Counted from the stretch's first letter, positions 20,037 through 32,966 are shown. The stretch is 64,000 nucleotides of DNA from Ottelia alismoides (GCA_037367405.1 JAZKJV010000086.1:1659001-1723000); one strand, 5' to 3'. Notes: generated by a model from the letters alone, not told the origin. Made by a program: numbers and translations.

Positions 20037-20352
20037 TGTTAAGAAATAGAAAGTGGAAGCGGAATCAGAAACAAAGAAGTATAAACATGAAGAACACAAG
20101 GTTTAACGTGGAACCCTACTCCGTGAGGAGCGGGATGAAACCACGGGAGAAGTCCTCAAAGGGCATGTTATGCATTGCACCTTTCTCTCAATGGATACAG
20201 GAGGTCTGCGGCTCCTTATATAGCCTTTCCAGAGCCTACAAGTCCCACCGCTAGACAATGTGTGATTAAACATATGGATGGGGTAAATGGATCTTCTCCA
20301 GGATCCATTTACCATGCTACAACTCGTGACACACATGACAGATACTCCAACA
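20037..20352 (-). repeat. 3' LTR of the non-autonomous element
   Basis: Direct repeat partner of 22573-22888. Contains 'ccttatatagcc' (complement of a TATA box) near 20214 and the inverted pair 'ggatcttctcc...ggatcc'. Target duplication ATTTC precedes it. Confidence 0.9.
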
Positions 20353-20366
20353 CTCCCCCTCAAGCC
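20353..20366 (-). other. Polypurine tract of the non-autonomous element
   Basis: The minus strand reads GGCTTGAGGGGGAG directly before the 3' LTR, as expected for the plus-strand DNA primer. Confidence 0.8.
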
Positions 20367-22540
20367 GGAGCATGCAATGCTCATCTTGGACAAACAGAAA
20401 GAAACTCAACGTACGCTACAGGATACTACAGACAATATCAACCCAACACGCGCAACTGTTGTTGTCGAGGACGTTGCTTCTCATGTCGTGCATGTGAGGA
20501 GGATGACGGGCTGGAGTGTGAGTCTACAGAATCTCCTCGTCGGAGAGCATGTGCTCTGAATTGTGCCTGTCAGAGTCACTGCAACTGAAATGAGTCTCCT
20601 CGTCGGAGTACTCTGGCCCGCCACAATAATGTGGACAATTGTTCCATCTCTGAAAAAGGCCGAAATGAAAAGGTCGTGGTTGTGCAATCCTCGCCTGAGT
20701 CCACGGTCGCTGGAGAATGGAGTCTGAATAAGTCTCCTCGTCGGAGAACTGGGTCTCTCCCATCTGACTCAGAGAATGGTACATTACTCTGGTGTCCCTA
20801 TGATACCACATGAAAACCCTTACCAACATGGCATAGGAAATGGTCCTCTACTCTGGAGTCCCTATGGCTCACATGAAAAGTCTGACCGACAAAACAAGAA
20901 TAATGATGGGGACCACGAACAAATGATGGCAAACATGTGCACATCTGAAAGACCGCATACTTGTGCGTGTCTGAAACTGGAGTCTCTCTCTGGAGAACTC
21001 AAAAAATGGGGCTCTCATCAGGGAGTGCCTCGAACTTGGACTCTGACCAATCTGTCGAGTCTGAACAACTGTGCGTCACACATGTGGACTCGGAATCTGA
21101 ACGTCGAGTCTGAGACTACGTATGGAAATCTTCGTCTGAAAAAACTGTAGAGTCTGAACAACTGGTTGTTCTGGAGACTGACATCTGAATCTGGAATCTG
21201 GAACAATGGAACATACATGTGACTCTACATAATACTCCCCCTTTCTCCCATACTTATCAGAAAACATGGACGTCGACCAAGTTGGGAGAAGACAAGATAA
21301 ATAGGGGGTACATAAAACATGAATATCCTTGAAACATTTCTTGCGACTTTTCTTTTTTTAAGCCGTCGCATTTTTTAAAAGCTGTTTCACATTGTTTTCC
21401 CGGATAAACCATTTTTTAAGCCGTGAAACTTTTTTTTAACGGCTTTTCCTGCTTTCTTCCTTTTTTTCCCGACCCAATTTTGGGTCTGAATCGCAACTTG
21501 ATCATCCCCCTTTTTTCCTTTTAAATAAACCAACTCCTACTTGGGCTATACAATTGCAGCTCTTTTTTTAAAAATAAAATGGGCTTCGAGCCATTTACTC
21601 TGCACGCTAGGGGTTCCCAAGGGAAACCCCATCCAAGCGACGCGCTGTCACAGGGAAACGGGGCTCCCGCGAGAGCCATCTGGAAGAAGGGCTCCACCTC
21701 CTACGTATCGTCTAGGAAGGAGGGAGGGCGAGGGAGAAGGAGATCCGAGGGATCTGCAATGATGTAGCTGCGTGCTGATAGGATTCGCGATTGATCTCAT
21801 GTGGGCATCGAGCATGGAGATCGAGAGGGGCTCGTTGCCACCTTGATGCTGCCGCCTGGGCTGGGGGAGTAGGAGATGGGGCCGTGTGCCGCCGTTGGAA
21901 GACCGCCGCCACTGGAAATAATGGTGGTACTGCTTGGTATCAAGGGCGGCACCGCCTGGAGAACACGGCGCCATTTGGGGTTGAGGGAAGTGCTTCCTAC
22001 TAGGGAGAGGGCGTCGGCATGGGGGAGGAACAACAGCAGGAGCATCACGCGCGATGCGCGCATGGAGGGAGATTCGCCAACACCCTAGCTTGGGGTTATC
22101 TTGATTAGAAGAAGAGGGCGCCTGCCTGCCGTTGCTGGAGCGATGCGGCTGTGCAGGGAGGAGCCCTAGCTCCGCCTCGAGTAGTCGAGGATGGCACGAG
22201 GAGGCGCCGCCTGGAGTGGATGGGGGTGCACCGCCTGGGGTGCGTCTGCGCCTGCAGCGCACTTCAGCGGGGTGCGCCTTGGGCTTGCGCACGGGGAAGA
22301 TAGAGCCTCACACACTGCCAGCGGACTTGGAGTGTGCAGCCCGCGCTGCTTGAGATGCGATGCTGCCTAGAGCGACCTGGAGAACTGAAATGCGATGTCG
22401 CCTTGAATGTCGTCGGGAGCAAAACAGAAATCTAACAACCAGGAACCCTAGGGCTAGGGCTGATCTCGAACAGACTAGAATCAATCTAACAAATCTTCAA
22501 GAATGAACAATAGAATCTTGGAAACGAAGAATATAAAAAT
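20353..22540 (-). other. Interior of the non-autonomous element
   Basis: Three parts. 20370-21240 carries at least three copies of a 'tctcctcgtcggaga' word (stem tctcc/ggaga) among Asp/Ser-like GA-rich sequence. 21300-21540 has repeated 'ttttttaagccgt' words. 21600-22400 is GC-rich with a 214-codon open frame on the minus strand (21648-22292) whose product I do not recognise. The GC-rich part may be captured host sequence or a long leader. Confidence 0.45.
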
Positions 22541-22572
22541 AATCCGCGAGAATCGAACCCGCTCTATTACCA
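22541..22572 (-). other. Primer-binding site, initiator tRNA-Met-like
   Basis: On the minus strand TGGTAATAGAGC follows the LTR directly, resembling the common TGGTATCAGAGC site for initiator tRNA-Met, and then continues with a T-arm-like GGGTTCGATTCTCGC. Two mismatches in the core leave the exact tRNA uncertain. Confidence 0.7.
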
Positions 22573-22888
22573 TGTTAAGAAATAGAAAGCGGAAGCGGAA
22601 TCAGAAATAAAGAAGAATTAACATGAAGAAAATAAGGTTTAACGTGGAACCCTACTCCGTGAGGAACGGGATGAAACCACGGGAGAAGCCCTCAAAGGGG
22701 CATGTTATGCATTGTACTTTCTCTCAATGGATACAGGAGGTCTGGGGCTCCTTATATAGCCTCTCCAGAGCCTCCAAGTCCCACCGATGGACAATGTGGG
22801 ACTAAACATATAGATGGGGTAAATGGATCTTCTCCATGATCCATTTACCCTGCTACATCTCGTGACGCACATAACAGATATTCCAATA
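22573..22888 (-). repeat. 5' LTR of the non-autonomous element
   Basis: Partner of 20037-20352. The minus-strand TATA box (complement of 'ccttatatagcc' near 22750) is the likely promoter. Followed by the target duplication ATTTC at 22889-22893. Confidence 0.9.
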
Positions 22889-22893
22889 ATTTC

Positions 22894-24068
22894 ATATTAG
22901 GAACTTCAGTTCTAAGAAGCAGGTACTGAATATATCAAGTATCAACCCACTAATCAATCGATAGACCATAATTGGAAGGGAGTTTCAATTACCTTCAAGC
23001 AAGTGCCTAAGTTGACGTTGCACACTGGTAGACCTGGCCAAATTGCGAACCGGGCCGAACGGGCTGAGGTTAAAAACCCTCTGTCCAAAGCCCGCCCATG
23101 GGTCGGCCCGTGGCCCATTTTGGTCCTTTTTCATTGATTTTTAATGGTATTTAATACATATAAATGATTTTATTAATACCAACAATATTTTATATAACTA
23201 ATATACGTAGTTTACATGTTACTTGACATGTAAACTATTGAATTTTTATTTAAAACTAGTGTCACAAATGAAAAACTTAAAGCATATCATATTAATACAT
23301 GTATAATTTGACATATATTTATATATATTTTATTTTTTGAGGGCCGGACTGGGCCGGCCCATGCTTAAATCTTGAAGATCGGTGCACGGAGGAAGGCGGG
23401 AGGTGCCGCCTCGCATGAGGCAGAGGAGGCGACTGGGCGGTGGTACAGTCGTAAACGTGCGACGGGAAGACGAGGCAGGCGGACGGAGGATGTTGCTGGA
23501 GGAGGATGTTGCTGCTACCAACAGATGTTGGTGGAGAGATGGAGGACGTGTGGCGTGGAGACGAGGCAGAGGAGGCGGCTGGGCGCTGATTAATCAAGAG
23601 AGAGAGATATTAGGCAATTTAGTTGTCACATTCTATATTTAGAATTTGAGAAATGATCAAAATAGGATTTTTACCATTAAAATAATGTAATAATGTGAAA
23701 TTTATCACAGCCGTGGGATTTAACTTAAATGGATGAGATGGAGGGGTCACCACAAAAGTGGAGAGACCCTGCCTCATTTGAAGTTTCTCCTATATAAACA
23801 TACATACAACAAATACACATATAAACATGCATACATAAATATAAAGCGCAAAGGAGTATATGCCTATGGGTACATACAATACTATGTGCTCCACTATGTT
23901 TTAAATATTCAAATCCTAGTATTAGCATAATGATGCCCTAATAGGCAATCAAATGACTCCGACGAAATGAATCCAGCATCACTCGATAGATGGGCTATAA
24001 AACCCCAAATGACATGAAATTTTAATACAACTTCATAGTACAAATCAAGATCAACATATTTGATTTAT
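22894..24068. other. Gene-free region with GC-rich patches
   Basis: 23035-23120 and 23340-23370 are rich in 'gggccggcccg'-like palindromic words around an AT-rich middle, as seen in some plant hAT MITEs, but matching ends were not found. 23370-23600 is a GC-rich purine stretch without a recognisable gene. The rest is AT-rich. Confidence 0.3.
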
Positions 24069-24650
24069 GGGATTTTTACTCCAGAAACCCTATGAACTTT
24101 GTCAATTACCTTCTCAACCTTTGATAGAATGCAATTCCTCCCTCGACCCTGTAAACTTTCTAACTCTTACCTCACGAACCCTGCAGTTAACTCTCATGCA
24201 TTGGATCGTTAAAACTAATTGGATTCCATTAGTTTTTATATATAATAACCTTTTATTTTGCAAAAATTACAATGGTTGCCCTTCTTCCGTTCTTCCCCCT
24301 CACCCTCCTCCTCACCTCCCTTTTTCCACCTAGAACTAGCTCAACCCATCTCTTCTTCCTCCTCCTCCAACTGACCCGCCACCTCCTCCATGAATCTGAA
24401 ATAAATGGTTGTGACGACGCCCAAGCCTCACATCCCATGACTGAGCACGCGACCGCCGAAGTGGGTGCAACCTTCGAGGACGGTGACCTTGAAACCAAGG
24501 GAGAGAAATTAGTGACACCCTTGACCGGATTGAGCTTGTTGTTGCTAAGGAGCGATTACATGAAGTTCGATGCAGATTGTGGAGCATGATCATTGAAGTT
24601 TTGGACATGGGTGTGGCTATCATTTCTCTCAACTAAGTCGTGATATGCAC
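24069..24650 (+). mobile_element. Truncated Mutator-like element fragment
   Basis: The start 'gggatttttactccagaaac' and the text after it ('gtcaattacc', 'gaaccctgcagttaac') follow the pattern of the terminal repeat of the MULE at 18068. A C-rich then mixed interior follows (24270-24650). No right end is seen before LTR-like copy B starts, so the element is broken. Confidence 0.4.
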
Positions 24651-24689
24651 TATTGTTGCTGCCTTTGATGGTACCACTATTCGCGTCAA

Positions 24690-26575
24690 TAGTGAGTGAT
24701 GTGATCATAAATGATTGTATAACCATGACGCTTCCATTCTTAGGGAGTGATGAAACTGGTCTGGATTTTAGTGACTCCTCTCAGTAGAGAAGTGATCTGA
24801 TCTCGGTCCAAATGTTATACATTGACCCGAATGTGATTCAGATGCAATGAAAAGATTAGATTTGCGGTTTGACTTAATCAAGCATCTATGAGAGGTCCAC
24901 AAGATCTTGATTTGATATTTTATCCCAGTATCCACGTCACTATATGTGGAATAATACAATTGCCATGTCCTTATCTCCAAGTCTCTGCAGAGAAAACACA
25001 TTATCCTTGAAAGAGTTCAGTAATAATTTCACTGTTGAATTATGTATCTAAGCATTGAGATATTGATAATTAAATGTGATTTAATTGTCAAAGATGTGAA
25101 TAAATATGAATGTGGTTCATGTTATTTGGGTACATGAGAATATAGATCTAAGATGATTAAATGTGATTTAGTTATCATGGATATGAATAGTGTGGATAGC
25201 ACTATCCATATTAATCATATACATTGTAAATGTGATTTATAATATATTAGTGAGAGTCTATTGAAATTTATATTTGTTGAGTAATTATTGATGTGAATTG
25301 GATTCACATTAGATAATTAATTGAAAATATAATTTACATTTTATTTCAAGCTGTGAATGTGATCACAAATTTCCACTAGCATGATTGCAATGTTCATAAG
25401 ATAATTATGAGTTATTTTTGTGAGATAATTTACAACAAGTGTTATTGTAATTAATACGAGATATTGTTGGAATGAGATAATGTAAACTCATTAGAAGGAG
25501 ATTACCATCCACCAACAAAAGTGGTGGACGGCGACCGACTTCTAATTGAAGTGGATGGCCATCACCCCTTATTATGGAAAGATGATTATCTCCTTCCAAA
25601 TTATCTCCATGGATAACAGATTTAATTAAAATTAATTTATGTTAATTATTCGATATATATTTTAAATTAAATTAATTATTGATGTGTTTTTACAACAAGA
25701 TCATAACCATTGAAAGAAATATAAATCAATCTCATCCATCGGATTTGTGTGCACATCAGTTGATATCCATGGACTCCCAAAATACTATATAAGAAGAGGG
25801 AACCTTAGATCTTCTATATACAATGGAAATATGCTCTCTCCCCTTCTCTCTCTACACGTCAAGTCTCTCTCCCTCTCTCTTGTGGCCATCCACCTTGATG
25901 CCCTAGAGAGACTCGCCATCGCCGCAACATCGTCGTTATGTTGTCGGATTGTTTGCTCGTGGGTCTTTGTATCCTTCGGTGTGCCTCTCTTGTGAAGAAG
26001 ATGTCGGATCTCGTGTGATGAGACCAGGAGATTCGTTGCTTGGATCGTCAACATGGATTGTGAGGAGCGCGCGTCTCATCAACATGCTCGCAAGCGTCTC
26101 CTCCATTGGATCGAACTTGAGACACGAGGTCTCTTTATTTAGAGACTCGATCGCAACCATACTTCAATAGGTAAACCCAATACATCTTTGTGGTTTAGAT
26201 GAAACAATCAGAGAAGTGTTTTTGGATCATGTAGTTTCATCGTTGAAAAACTTTCAATTATGTTGGCTCGAGCACTAGTACGACTAGTCGCTCGCGATCG
26301 CATACGATGTGATCCTTACGCTTCCATGATGCGTATAAATATCTTACCGTATCCTTCAAATTATATTAGATCCATGTTAGTCGTTTTGGATATGATCAAT
26401 AAACCTAAGATAACTTGTTCATTTTTTGGTTGCGTGATGATTCATCGCATTTCATTCACGCAACCATCTTTAGTGCATTTTTTACCCTATTTAAAAGTGT
26501 TTAAACATGTGATTATCACTTGTATAATATCCCGATTAAATAATTAAATCATGGGATTTGAGTTTGCTTGATTTG
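24690..26575 (+). repeat. Old LTR-like sequence, copy B
   Basis: Aligns with copy A (153-1815) in the same orientation, with TATA box CTATATAAG at 25785-25793. Beyond the shared part it continues about 260 bases to 'tggtatctgatcgc' (26575-26588), which resembles a decayed tRNA-Met primer-binding site. If so, this is a 5' LTR of roughly 1.9 kb whose interior has been replaced by other elements. Confidence 0.55.
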
Positions 26576-26588
26576 GTATCTGATCGCT
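26575..26588 (+). other. Possible decayed tRNA-Met primer-binding site
   Basis: TGGTATCTGATCGC compares with the usual TGGTATCAGAGC. It sits where the LTR-like sequence would be expected to end. The match is short, so chance is possible. Confidence 0.35.
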
Positions 26589-26599
26589 CAAGTTATGAT

Positions 26600-28250
26600 C
26601 ATTTTAATAAACATGTATCCATTGTTTCAAGGATGGTGAATCTTGACGTAATTAAAGAGATAGTTACATTTCAAAACACCTATTGAGTTCTGTTGTAAAA
26701 CAAATTAGCAAATTATGGAAACTTTTTTTATTGTAATTACACTTCCTCAATTTTAAACTCGCCCAGGGCGAGTTCTTGGTGTGTTCTTCCTCCGCCCTTA
26801 CCAATCGTCGATCTTCTTCAGTCATCCAGACGAAGCAGCAACCGCCAGAACTTACATGCCTGAACTATAGATCTTCGATCCGAGATCTAATCTGGGACGT
26901 CGCCTACAAACCATTATCGGAGCCCCTCGTGTTGATGTGTATTTAAGTAGCATCCCAAGAGCCGTCTGATCGCGCGTAGGCAGGGGTATTTTGCATTCCT
27001 TCCTCCGTAATTTCGTATTTATATATTAGTAGTTAATATTTTGTCTACAATTTAAATAGTTTTGTATAATTTGCATATGAGCCTGTGTGACTATTCGATG
27101 TAATATTTTGGTCCAAACCAACTCACCTCATGTGTGGGCCTACGTGAGGTGGCATTTTGCAGATATACCCCTACGAATATTTTTAATTTCTATTTAGTCC
27201 AAGAAGTTTTTATTCCAATTATATATTTTTGTGAAAACCACAAAAAGGCCTTGGAATTTAGTTTTAATTACATTTATGCCCCTACTAGTTCATTAATTTT
27301 TTTGCATTTGTTCCATTTATTAAATATATCATCCATACTCCAAAAAATCCACAAATTAGGATTAGGTTCCTTTTGTAATGTACTTCCATGCTATAAGTTT
27401 CTATTTTATTTTTATGAAATAATTATTTTTTAAAAATTAAAAAGAGTACAAATATTTCTTGTTTGTAGTATAAAATACCAAAAAATATAAAAACATTTTA
27501 AAAATTTCCAAAAAATATATTTTATCTCTCTAAGTATTTTGAGCCTTCAGACCAAAAATCACTAAAAATAGAAAAAGTAAATACATAAAAATTAAAAATA
27601 CCCAAAAACCTTTATAAATATATAAAAAATTCTTAAAAAACTCAAAAAAATCCTTTTGTATTTTATAATTTTCTTTATTATTATTATTATTTATCTAATA
27701 AGTTGATTTGAAAATTTGGGATATTATTTGTTATTTTTAATTTCCATTTCAATTCAACCTAATTAATTAATAACTGATTTGGGGTATTTTTTACTTTAAA
27801 AATTTATAAAATAGCAAAAGTACTTAAATTCACAAAAACAATACAAAAACCCTATTTAGAACACAAAAAGATTTAATTCTGTAATTTTTATTTATTTTTA
27901 TTTGTATTTATAGTTGTTTTATCCTATGTTGTATAAATAGCCTTGTATATTAATATATATCTTTTTACAAATAGAAAAAGAAATTAAAAATAAGACAAAT
28001 GTAAAAAGAAAATAAAATTATACAATTAAAAATATATAAAAAAATCAAAAACCCAGAAAAAGATATAGAGACACCAAGAAGAACAAAATTTTACATTTAC
28101 TTGCACCATTCTTCTGTTCACTCCATGTGTTTGACTTACACCTATACATGTACATTGTAAAGTTATAACAAATTTTAACTCCACATATTTTTCTTTTCAT
28201 TGATTGATTCCTAATTATGGGTTAATTGTTGATTTTCTAAGGTTTTTTGC
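26600..28250 (+). repeat. Probable worn 5' LTR of Athila-like element A3
   Basis: Contains an Athila-LTR style phrase on the plus strand ('ttttgcagatatacccctac' near 27155, 'acatttatgcccctactag' near 27270), the same kind that recurs in the A1 and A2 LTRs. A TATA-like 'gtatttaag' lies near 26940 after a GC-rich patch. The remainder is A/T-rich with 'aaaatataaaaa' words. Neither end nor a primer-binding site can be fixed. Confidence 0.35.
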
Positions 28251-28499
28251 TCAGTCTCCTCGATGACAATGTTCCCACCTTGTGTGGAACATCTGACTAG
28301 TGGAAAACCCTAGTTATCAGTACCATCACCAATACTCCTCACCGTACCACCAATAGTATCCTTCTCTTCCTTACCCTCCTCAGCATTCCTAGGGTTACAA
28401 CCAACACCAGCCTCCCTCGTATCATCAAAGTCAGAAGACTCATCAGGCCGAATCTTCCGAGGACACCTCGGTTAACCATGCATAAAACGTTTTGGACCA

Positions 28500-29615
28500 G
28501 CTCATCAATAATATGGCTGAGATGAGATAAAAGATGGACGACCTCACGACTACCAAGACTGCCATTACAACCCATGTCAAGGCTAACCCGAAAAAATTCT
28601 GTCATAAAGAGCAAGTGGTATGTGGTGTTCAACCCGATTCAGGAAGAAATAATATTACTTTATCTAATATGCAACTCTCAAAAGTGGTAGGACACTCAAG
28701 CCATCTGCGACGGCGAAGGGAAAGAGCAAAGTGCCTGATGGTGAGTCTTCAGCCACACTAACCGATGAGGCCGGCGATTTTCTGAATGATGCAAAACCAC
28801 CTACACCAAAAATACAAAAAATGAAGAAAGATAAAAAAAATACATAAAGAAAGCAACAACCAAGGTGAAGTCGTACCAATGATGGAGAATCCATCCTCAA
28901 CAGTCGAACCAACACCAACTGAATGATCCGAGACTATAGAATGTTTTGGTCCACATGTTGTATACATTTTGACATCTGCTTGTAAATTATGATATGGACA
29001 CAAAATTTCAACGTATAGTTTCTTCTGATGTAAATATGCCTTCTACCCAAGCAATTAATGTAAAAATAGTAAAAAAAATGAAAAATGCTTTTTCTAATCC
29101 TGAAAATGTGAAAATTTTGCAAAATATTATTCTTGAAATGCCTTTACTGAAATCCATGGAGTACATGCCCGTTGTCAAAAAGGAATTAAAGAAGCATGTA
29201 TAACAAAGCGTCCGAACGTAAGAAAGAGACAGAAACCCTGAGATGCACATTCTAACCATGGTCATTGTCAACGCCATCAACAATCTCCCGAACAAAAAGA
29301 AAGACAAGTGAGCTCCACTCGTTCGATGACAGATTTTCATTCAAGAGTTCGAGCGCATACTACATGATAGTGGATCGTCAATCAATTTGTTTCCTTCTTC
29401 CCTCCTCAAGGAATTTGGACTAGGTCTCCTCAAACCCACAAAGATGATTCTGCAGTTTGCATATAGATCCATCAAGCAACTCAGGGGCATGTTAGATGAC
29501 ATCATCATCACAGTTCAAAGGATGCAATTCCATGTGGATTTTATTGTTCTAGATATGGACACCTCTACGACTCTTCTCCATACAATGACCATTCTTGGTC
29601 AACCATTGCTTTGAA
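28500..29615 (+). pseudogene. Athila A3 gag-end and protease remnant
   Basis: The frame is broken many times. Around 29365-29400 the sequence still encodes HDSGSSINLFPSSLL, which holds the aspartic protease active-site triplet D-S-G, followed by a stretch that aligns with the A1 protease (QFAYRSIKQLRGMLDDIII, then FHVDFIVLDMDT). Upstream, 28994-29203 aligns loosely with the A1 region just before the protease. The expected product would process the Gag-Pol polyprotein. Confidence 0.7.
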
Positions 29616-30119
29616 CATCTGAGGTAATGGTAAACGGTGGCATTAGAGAGATTACATTCCACTCTAACAGTGACAAAGTGCTTATAAAAGCGATACCTGA
29701 ATCGAAACCTGTAGAAGCGACATTTGAGTCAAGAAAGCTTGAACCACAAGAGAAAGAAGAGTGAGATTTTTTAGCTGAGATCAGAGACATATTCATTCTT
29801 GGATAGCACTAAGACACAAGCATTTCTCTCCCCTAAGGAAGGTCTGGAGAGCACAATCGAATTTGCCGATGTCTTTAACAATAAGATTTTTGTTGATGGA
29901 CATTTTGAGATGTTAAAACAACCATCTTTGTCTAAGTAGGATGAATTCGTAATAGACTTGTTTGATGTTTTGATTTCTGATTTTGAAGGTACATTGGTCG
30001 ACAACCAATAGTCGAAAGAACCGATATCGATTATAGTCGTTGAAGTTGCCACCAAGCCAACTCCTTCTCCCCCAGAACTCAAGCCTATTCCCTTAAATAT
30101 GAAATATGCCTTCCTTGCT

Positions 30120-30900
30120 GGAGAACCAAACACGCATCCGAACATTATAAATTCTCATCTGACGAAAGAATAAGAATCTCGTCTGCTTGAGGTTCTTGAA
30201 CGAACTAGCAAGGCCATTGTTTAGAATATTACAGCTTTCCATGGGATAAATCCATCATTGTGCTCGCATCACATCTATTTTGAAAAAAGACAACAAACCC
30301 TCCTCAGAATTTCAAGGCAGATTGAACCACAACCTGCGGGAAGTGGTCATGAAAGAAATCATGAAATTGTATGATGCGGGATTTTATCTATCCCATCTAC
30401 AACTCTAAATGGGTGAGTCCCCTCCATGTAGTGCCCAAGAAATTAGGGATCAACATTGTCACCAATGACAAAGGAGAGGAGATTTTGACCAAAGTGCTGA
30501 CTTCTTGTTGTGTCTATGTGGACTACAGACGTCTGAATCTTGCATCCAAGAATATTACTTTCCATAATACATTATCGATCATATAGTCGAAAGACTGGCC
30601 GTGAAAGAATAATTCTAATTCTTAGATGGTTACTCCAAGTATAATCAAGTTACCATCACTTTAAAAGATCGGGAGAATACTATCTTGATCTGTCCATTCG
30701 AGACATATGCCTTCTGAAGAATTCCCTTTGGATTATGCAACGCACCTGCGACATTCTAAAGATGCATGCTGGTTGTATTAGTCGATATGGTTGGTAGTTT
30801 CCTCGAAGTTTTTATGGATGACTTCTTGGTCTGTGGTGATAGCTTTGATCAATGTTTGGGATATTTATACCGAGTGCTGATAAGATGTTGCAAGGTGAAC
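30120..30900 (+). pseudogene. Athila A3 reverse transcriptase remnant
   Basis: Pieces in different frames encode FIYPIYNSKWVSPLHVVPKK and CVYVDYRRLN (30371-30586), then a worn FLDGYSGYNQ-like piece and FMDDFLVCGDSF near 30810-30845, the YxDD-type catalytic box with its two Asp intact. Stops and frameshifts separate the pieces. Alignment with A1 (54034-54558) is clear over the whole domain. Confidence 0.8.
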
Positions 30901-31600
30901 CTTGTGCTCTCATGGGAGAAGAATTACTTCATGGCGACTTAGGCAATTGTACTTGGTCACGTCATCTCCAAGTGTAGGATGGAAGTTGACCCAGCCAAGG
31001 TGGATGTAATTTCGAAACTTGAGCCATCTACAAATCTAAAGCAAGTCCGATCATTTTTGGGGCATGTTGGATTTTATCGTAGATTCATTAAAGACTTCAG
31101 CAAGATTGCCCGACCATTGGTTGAGCTACTTGATAAGGAGGTCGATTTTGTAGTCGATGACTAGATCTTCTAGCCCTTCAATCTTTTGAAGGATTTGATA
31201 GAACGTTCTCATGTCCTCCAGCTGCTTGATTGGTCCCTACCCTTTGACAACATGATGTATGCCTTCTGTTGTGCGTGGACAAAGAAGAGATGGGTTGTCA
31301 TTTGTAATTCATTACGCCAACAGAACATTAGATGAGGCCCATAAGAACTACACAGTGATAGAGAAAGAGTTGATCGTCGTATTGTTTGCCTTAGAGAAGT
31401 TCAGATCATACCTCTTCGGATCCAAGGTGATTGTTTCCACTCTACCATCAAGTATTTGCAGAGCAAGAAAGATGTCAAGCCTCATCTAATTCGATGGATT
31501 CTTTTACTCTAGGAATTTGACTTGGAAATCTATGATAAGCATGGCATCAAAATGTGGTAGCAGATATTCTTTCAAGAATAGTCAAAGCTGAAACTCCTGA
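30900..31600 (+). pseudogene. Athila A3 RT end and RNase H remnant
   Basis: 30979-31164 encodes MEVDPAKVDVI through RSFLGHVGFYRRFIKDFSKI, the RT thumb/connection. 31259-31489 encodes IHYANRTLDEAHKNYTVIEK and ELIVVLFALEKFRSYLFGSK of RNase H. The first catalytic Asp (in MTDAS in A1) has no clear counterpart and the third is lost to a frame break. Non-functional. Confidence 0.8.
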
Positions 31601-31619
31601 GCAGAACTCCATTCCTATC

Positions 31620-32966
31620 ACTTAGACTTTTCCAGATGAGGCAATCCTGTCTATCGCCTCCCTTCCTTGGTATGTAGATACATTTAGCTATCTTATCTCC
31701 AAGAAGACTCCACTTTATTGTTCAAAGATCAAACTTGACCAATTATTGGTTGACATTCACTTTTACCGATGGAAGGATACACATCTATTCAGAGAGGGAG
31801 CATACTGTATATAGAGGAGGTGTATACCTCAGGAGGAGATCAAAGGTGTCATATACCACCATCACAAGCTTGAAGACAGTGGAAACATTCTTGGAAGAGA
31901 ACGGTAACAAAAGTACTCAATTATGGCCTTTGGTGGCTAACTCTATTCAAGTATATAGCTGACTACATAAAGAAATGTACTTATTATCAGATAATAGTCG
32001 GGACATCATTATGGGAGACACAATGCCTCTAAAATACATTCAGATATCTGACGTCTTTGATGCTTGGAGCATTGATTTTATGGGTCCATTCCCTAACAGT
32101 CAACGCTTTGAATACATTATGTTGGTTGTTGACTATGTAAGTAGATGGGTGGAGGCAATCCTCGTTCAAGTCGTAGATCATCGCACCATTCGTCGATTTC
32201 TGAAGGATAACATCATCTCGCGGTCCGGTATTCCGAAGATTCTCATATCTGATGGGGAGACACTTCATTAACAAATAGGTCAAGAAGTTTACCAAATATA
32301 TGACATAGAACATCATGTTGAAGCATTGTACCACCCCCAATCTGACGGCATGGCTGATGCTCAAATAGGAAAATTACGACTATCTTGCAGAAATTTGTAT
32401 GAATAAACAGAAAGAATTTGTCACAATTTCTTGATTGAGTTCTTTAGGCCTACAGAACAATGTACAAGTCTACTCTTGGAATATCACCCTATTATCTTGT
32501 ATATGGCAAGCAATGCAATCTATCCATGGAGTTAATTCACAAATCCTTATGAGCATTGAATATGTGCAACTTGGATTCTAAGAAAGCAGGCAAGAATAGA
32601 AAAGTTGATCTGAATTGTTTGCTAGAGTTTCGAGACCATGCGTATGATAACAACCAGGTGTATAAGGAGAAATACAAGAAATGGCATGATAAACATATTC
32701 GAAGGAAGACTTTCGAGCCTGGACAAAAGGTGTGGTTGTTCAATGTGAAATTGAAAATCTTTCTAGGCAAATTGAAAAGCAAATGGACTGTGCCATTTAT
32801 TATGAAAACTATGTGTGACAACGAGATCTTACTAATATTTGAATTGTCACCCGACGCACAACCGTTTGTAGTCAATGGAGAGTTGCTGAAATCATATCTA
32901 GAGCATGATACATTCATGTCCGTTATCGATTCCATACAAGTTGTATTTCAAGATGAGCTCACATAA
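31620..32966 (+). pseudogene. Athila A3 integrase remnant
   Basis: 31975-32271 encodes FDAWSIDFMGPFPNSQRFEY and ...RSGIPKILISDGE, carrying the first two catalytic Asp of the DDE core. After a break, 'hppqsdgmada' type sequence continues near 32325. 32556-32966 encodes the C-terminal domain with KTFEPGQKVWLFNVKLKIF and a worn GPY/F module. Several stops and frameshifts. Stops about 100 bases before the hairpin/polypurine modules. Confidence 0.8.

Larger units (their letters stand above)
20037..22888 (-). mobile_element. Complete non-autonomous LTR retrotransposon (LARD/TRIM-like)
   Basis: LTRs at 20037-20352 and 22573-22888 are 316 bp each and about 90-95% identical. ATTTC flanks both ends as a perfect 5-bp target duplication. 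Read on the minus strand the LTR starts TGTTGGA(A/G)TATCTGT and ends CTTAACA. The primer-binding site lies directly inside the right LTR and the polypurine tract directly inside the left LTR, so the element runs right to left. The 2.2-kb interior has no gag, protease, RT, RNase H or integrase. It must have moved using proteins from another element. LTR and PBS style suggest a copia-type partner. Confidence 0.9.

Noticed and set aside
23035..23370. hAT-type MITE from GGGCCGGCCC words
   Set aside because: No paired ends and no 8-bp duplication could be found. Mentioned only as a composition note.
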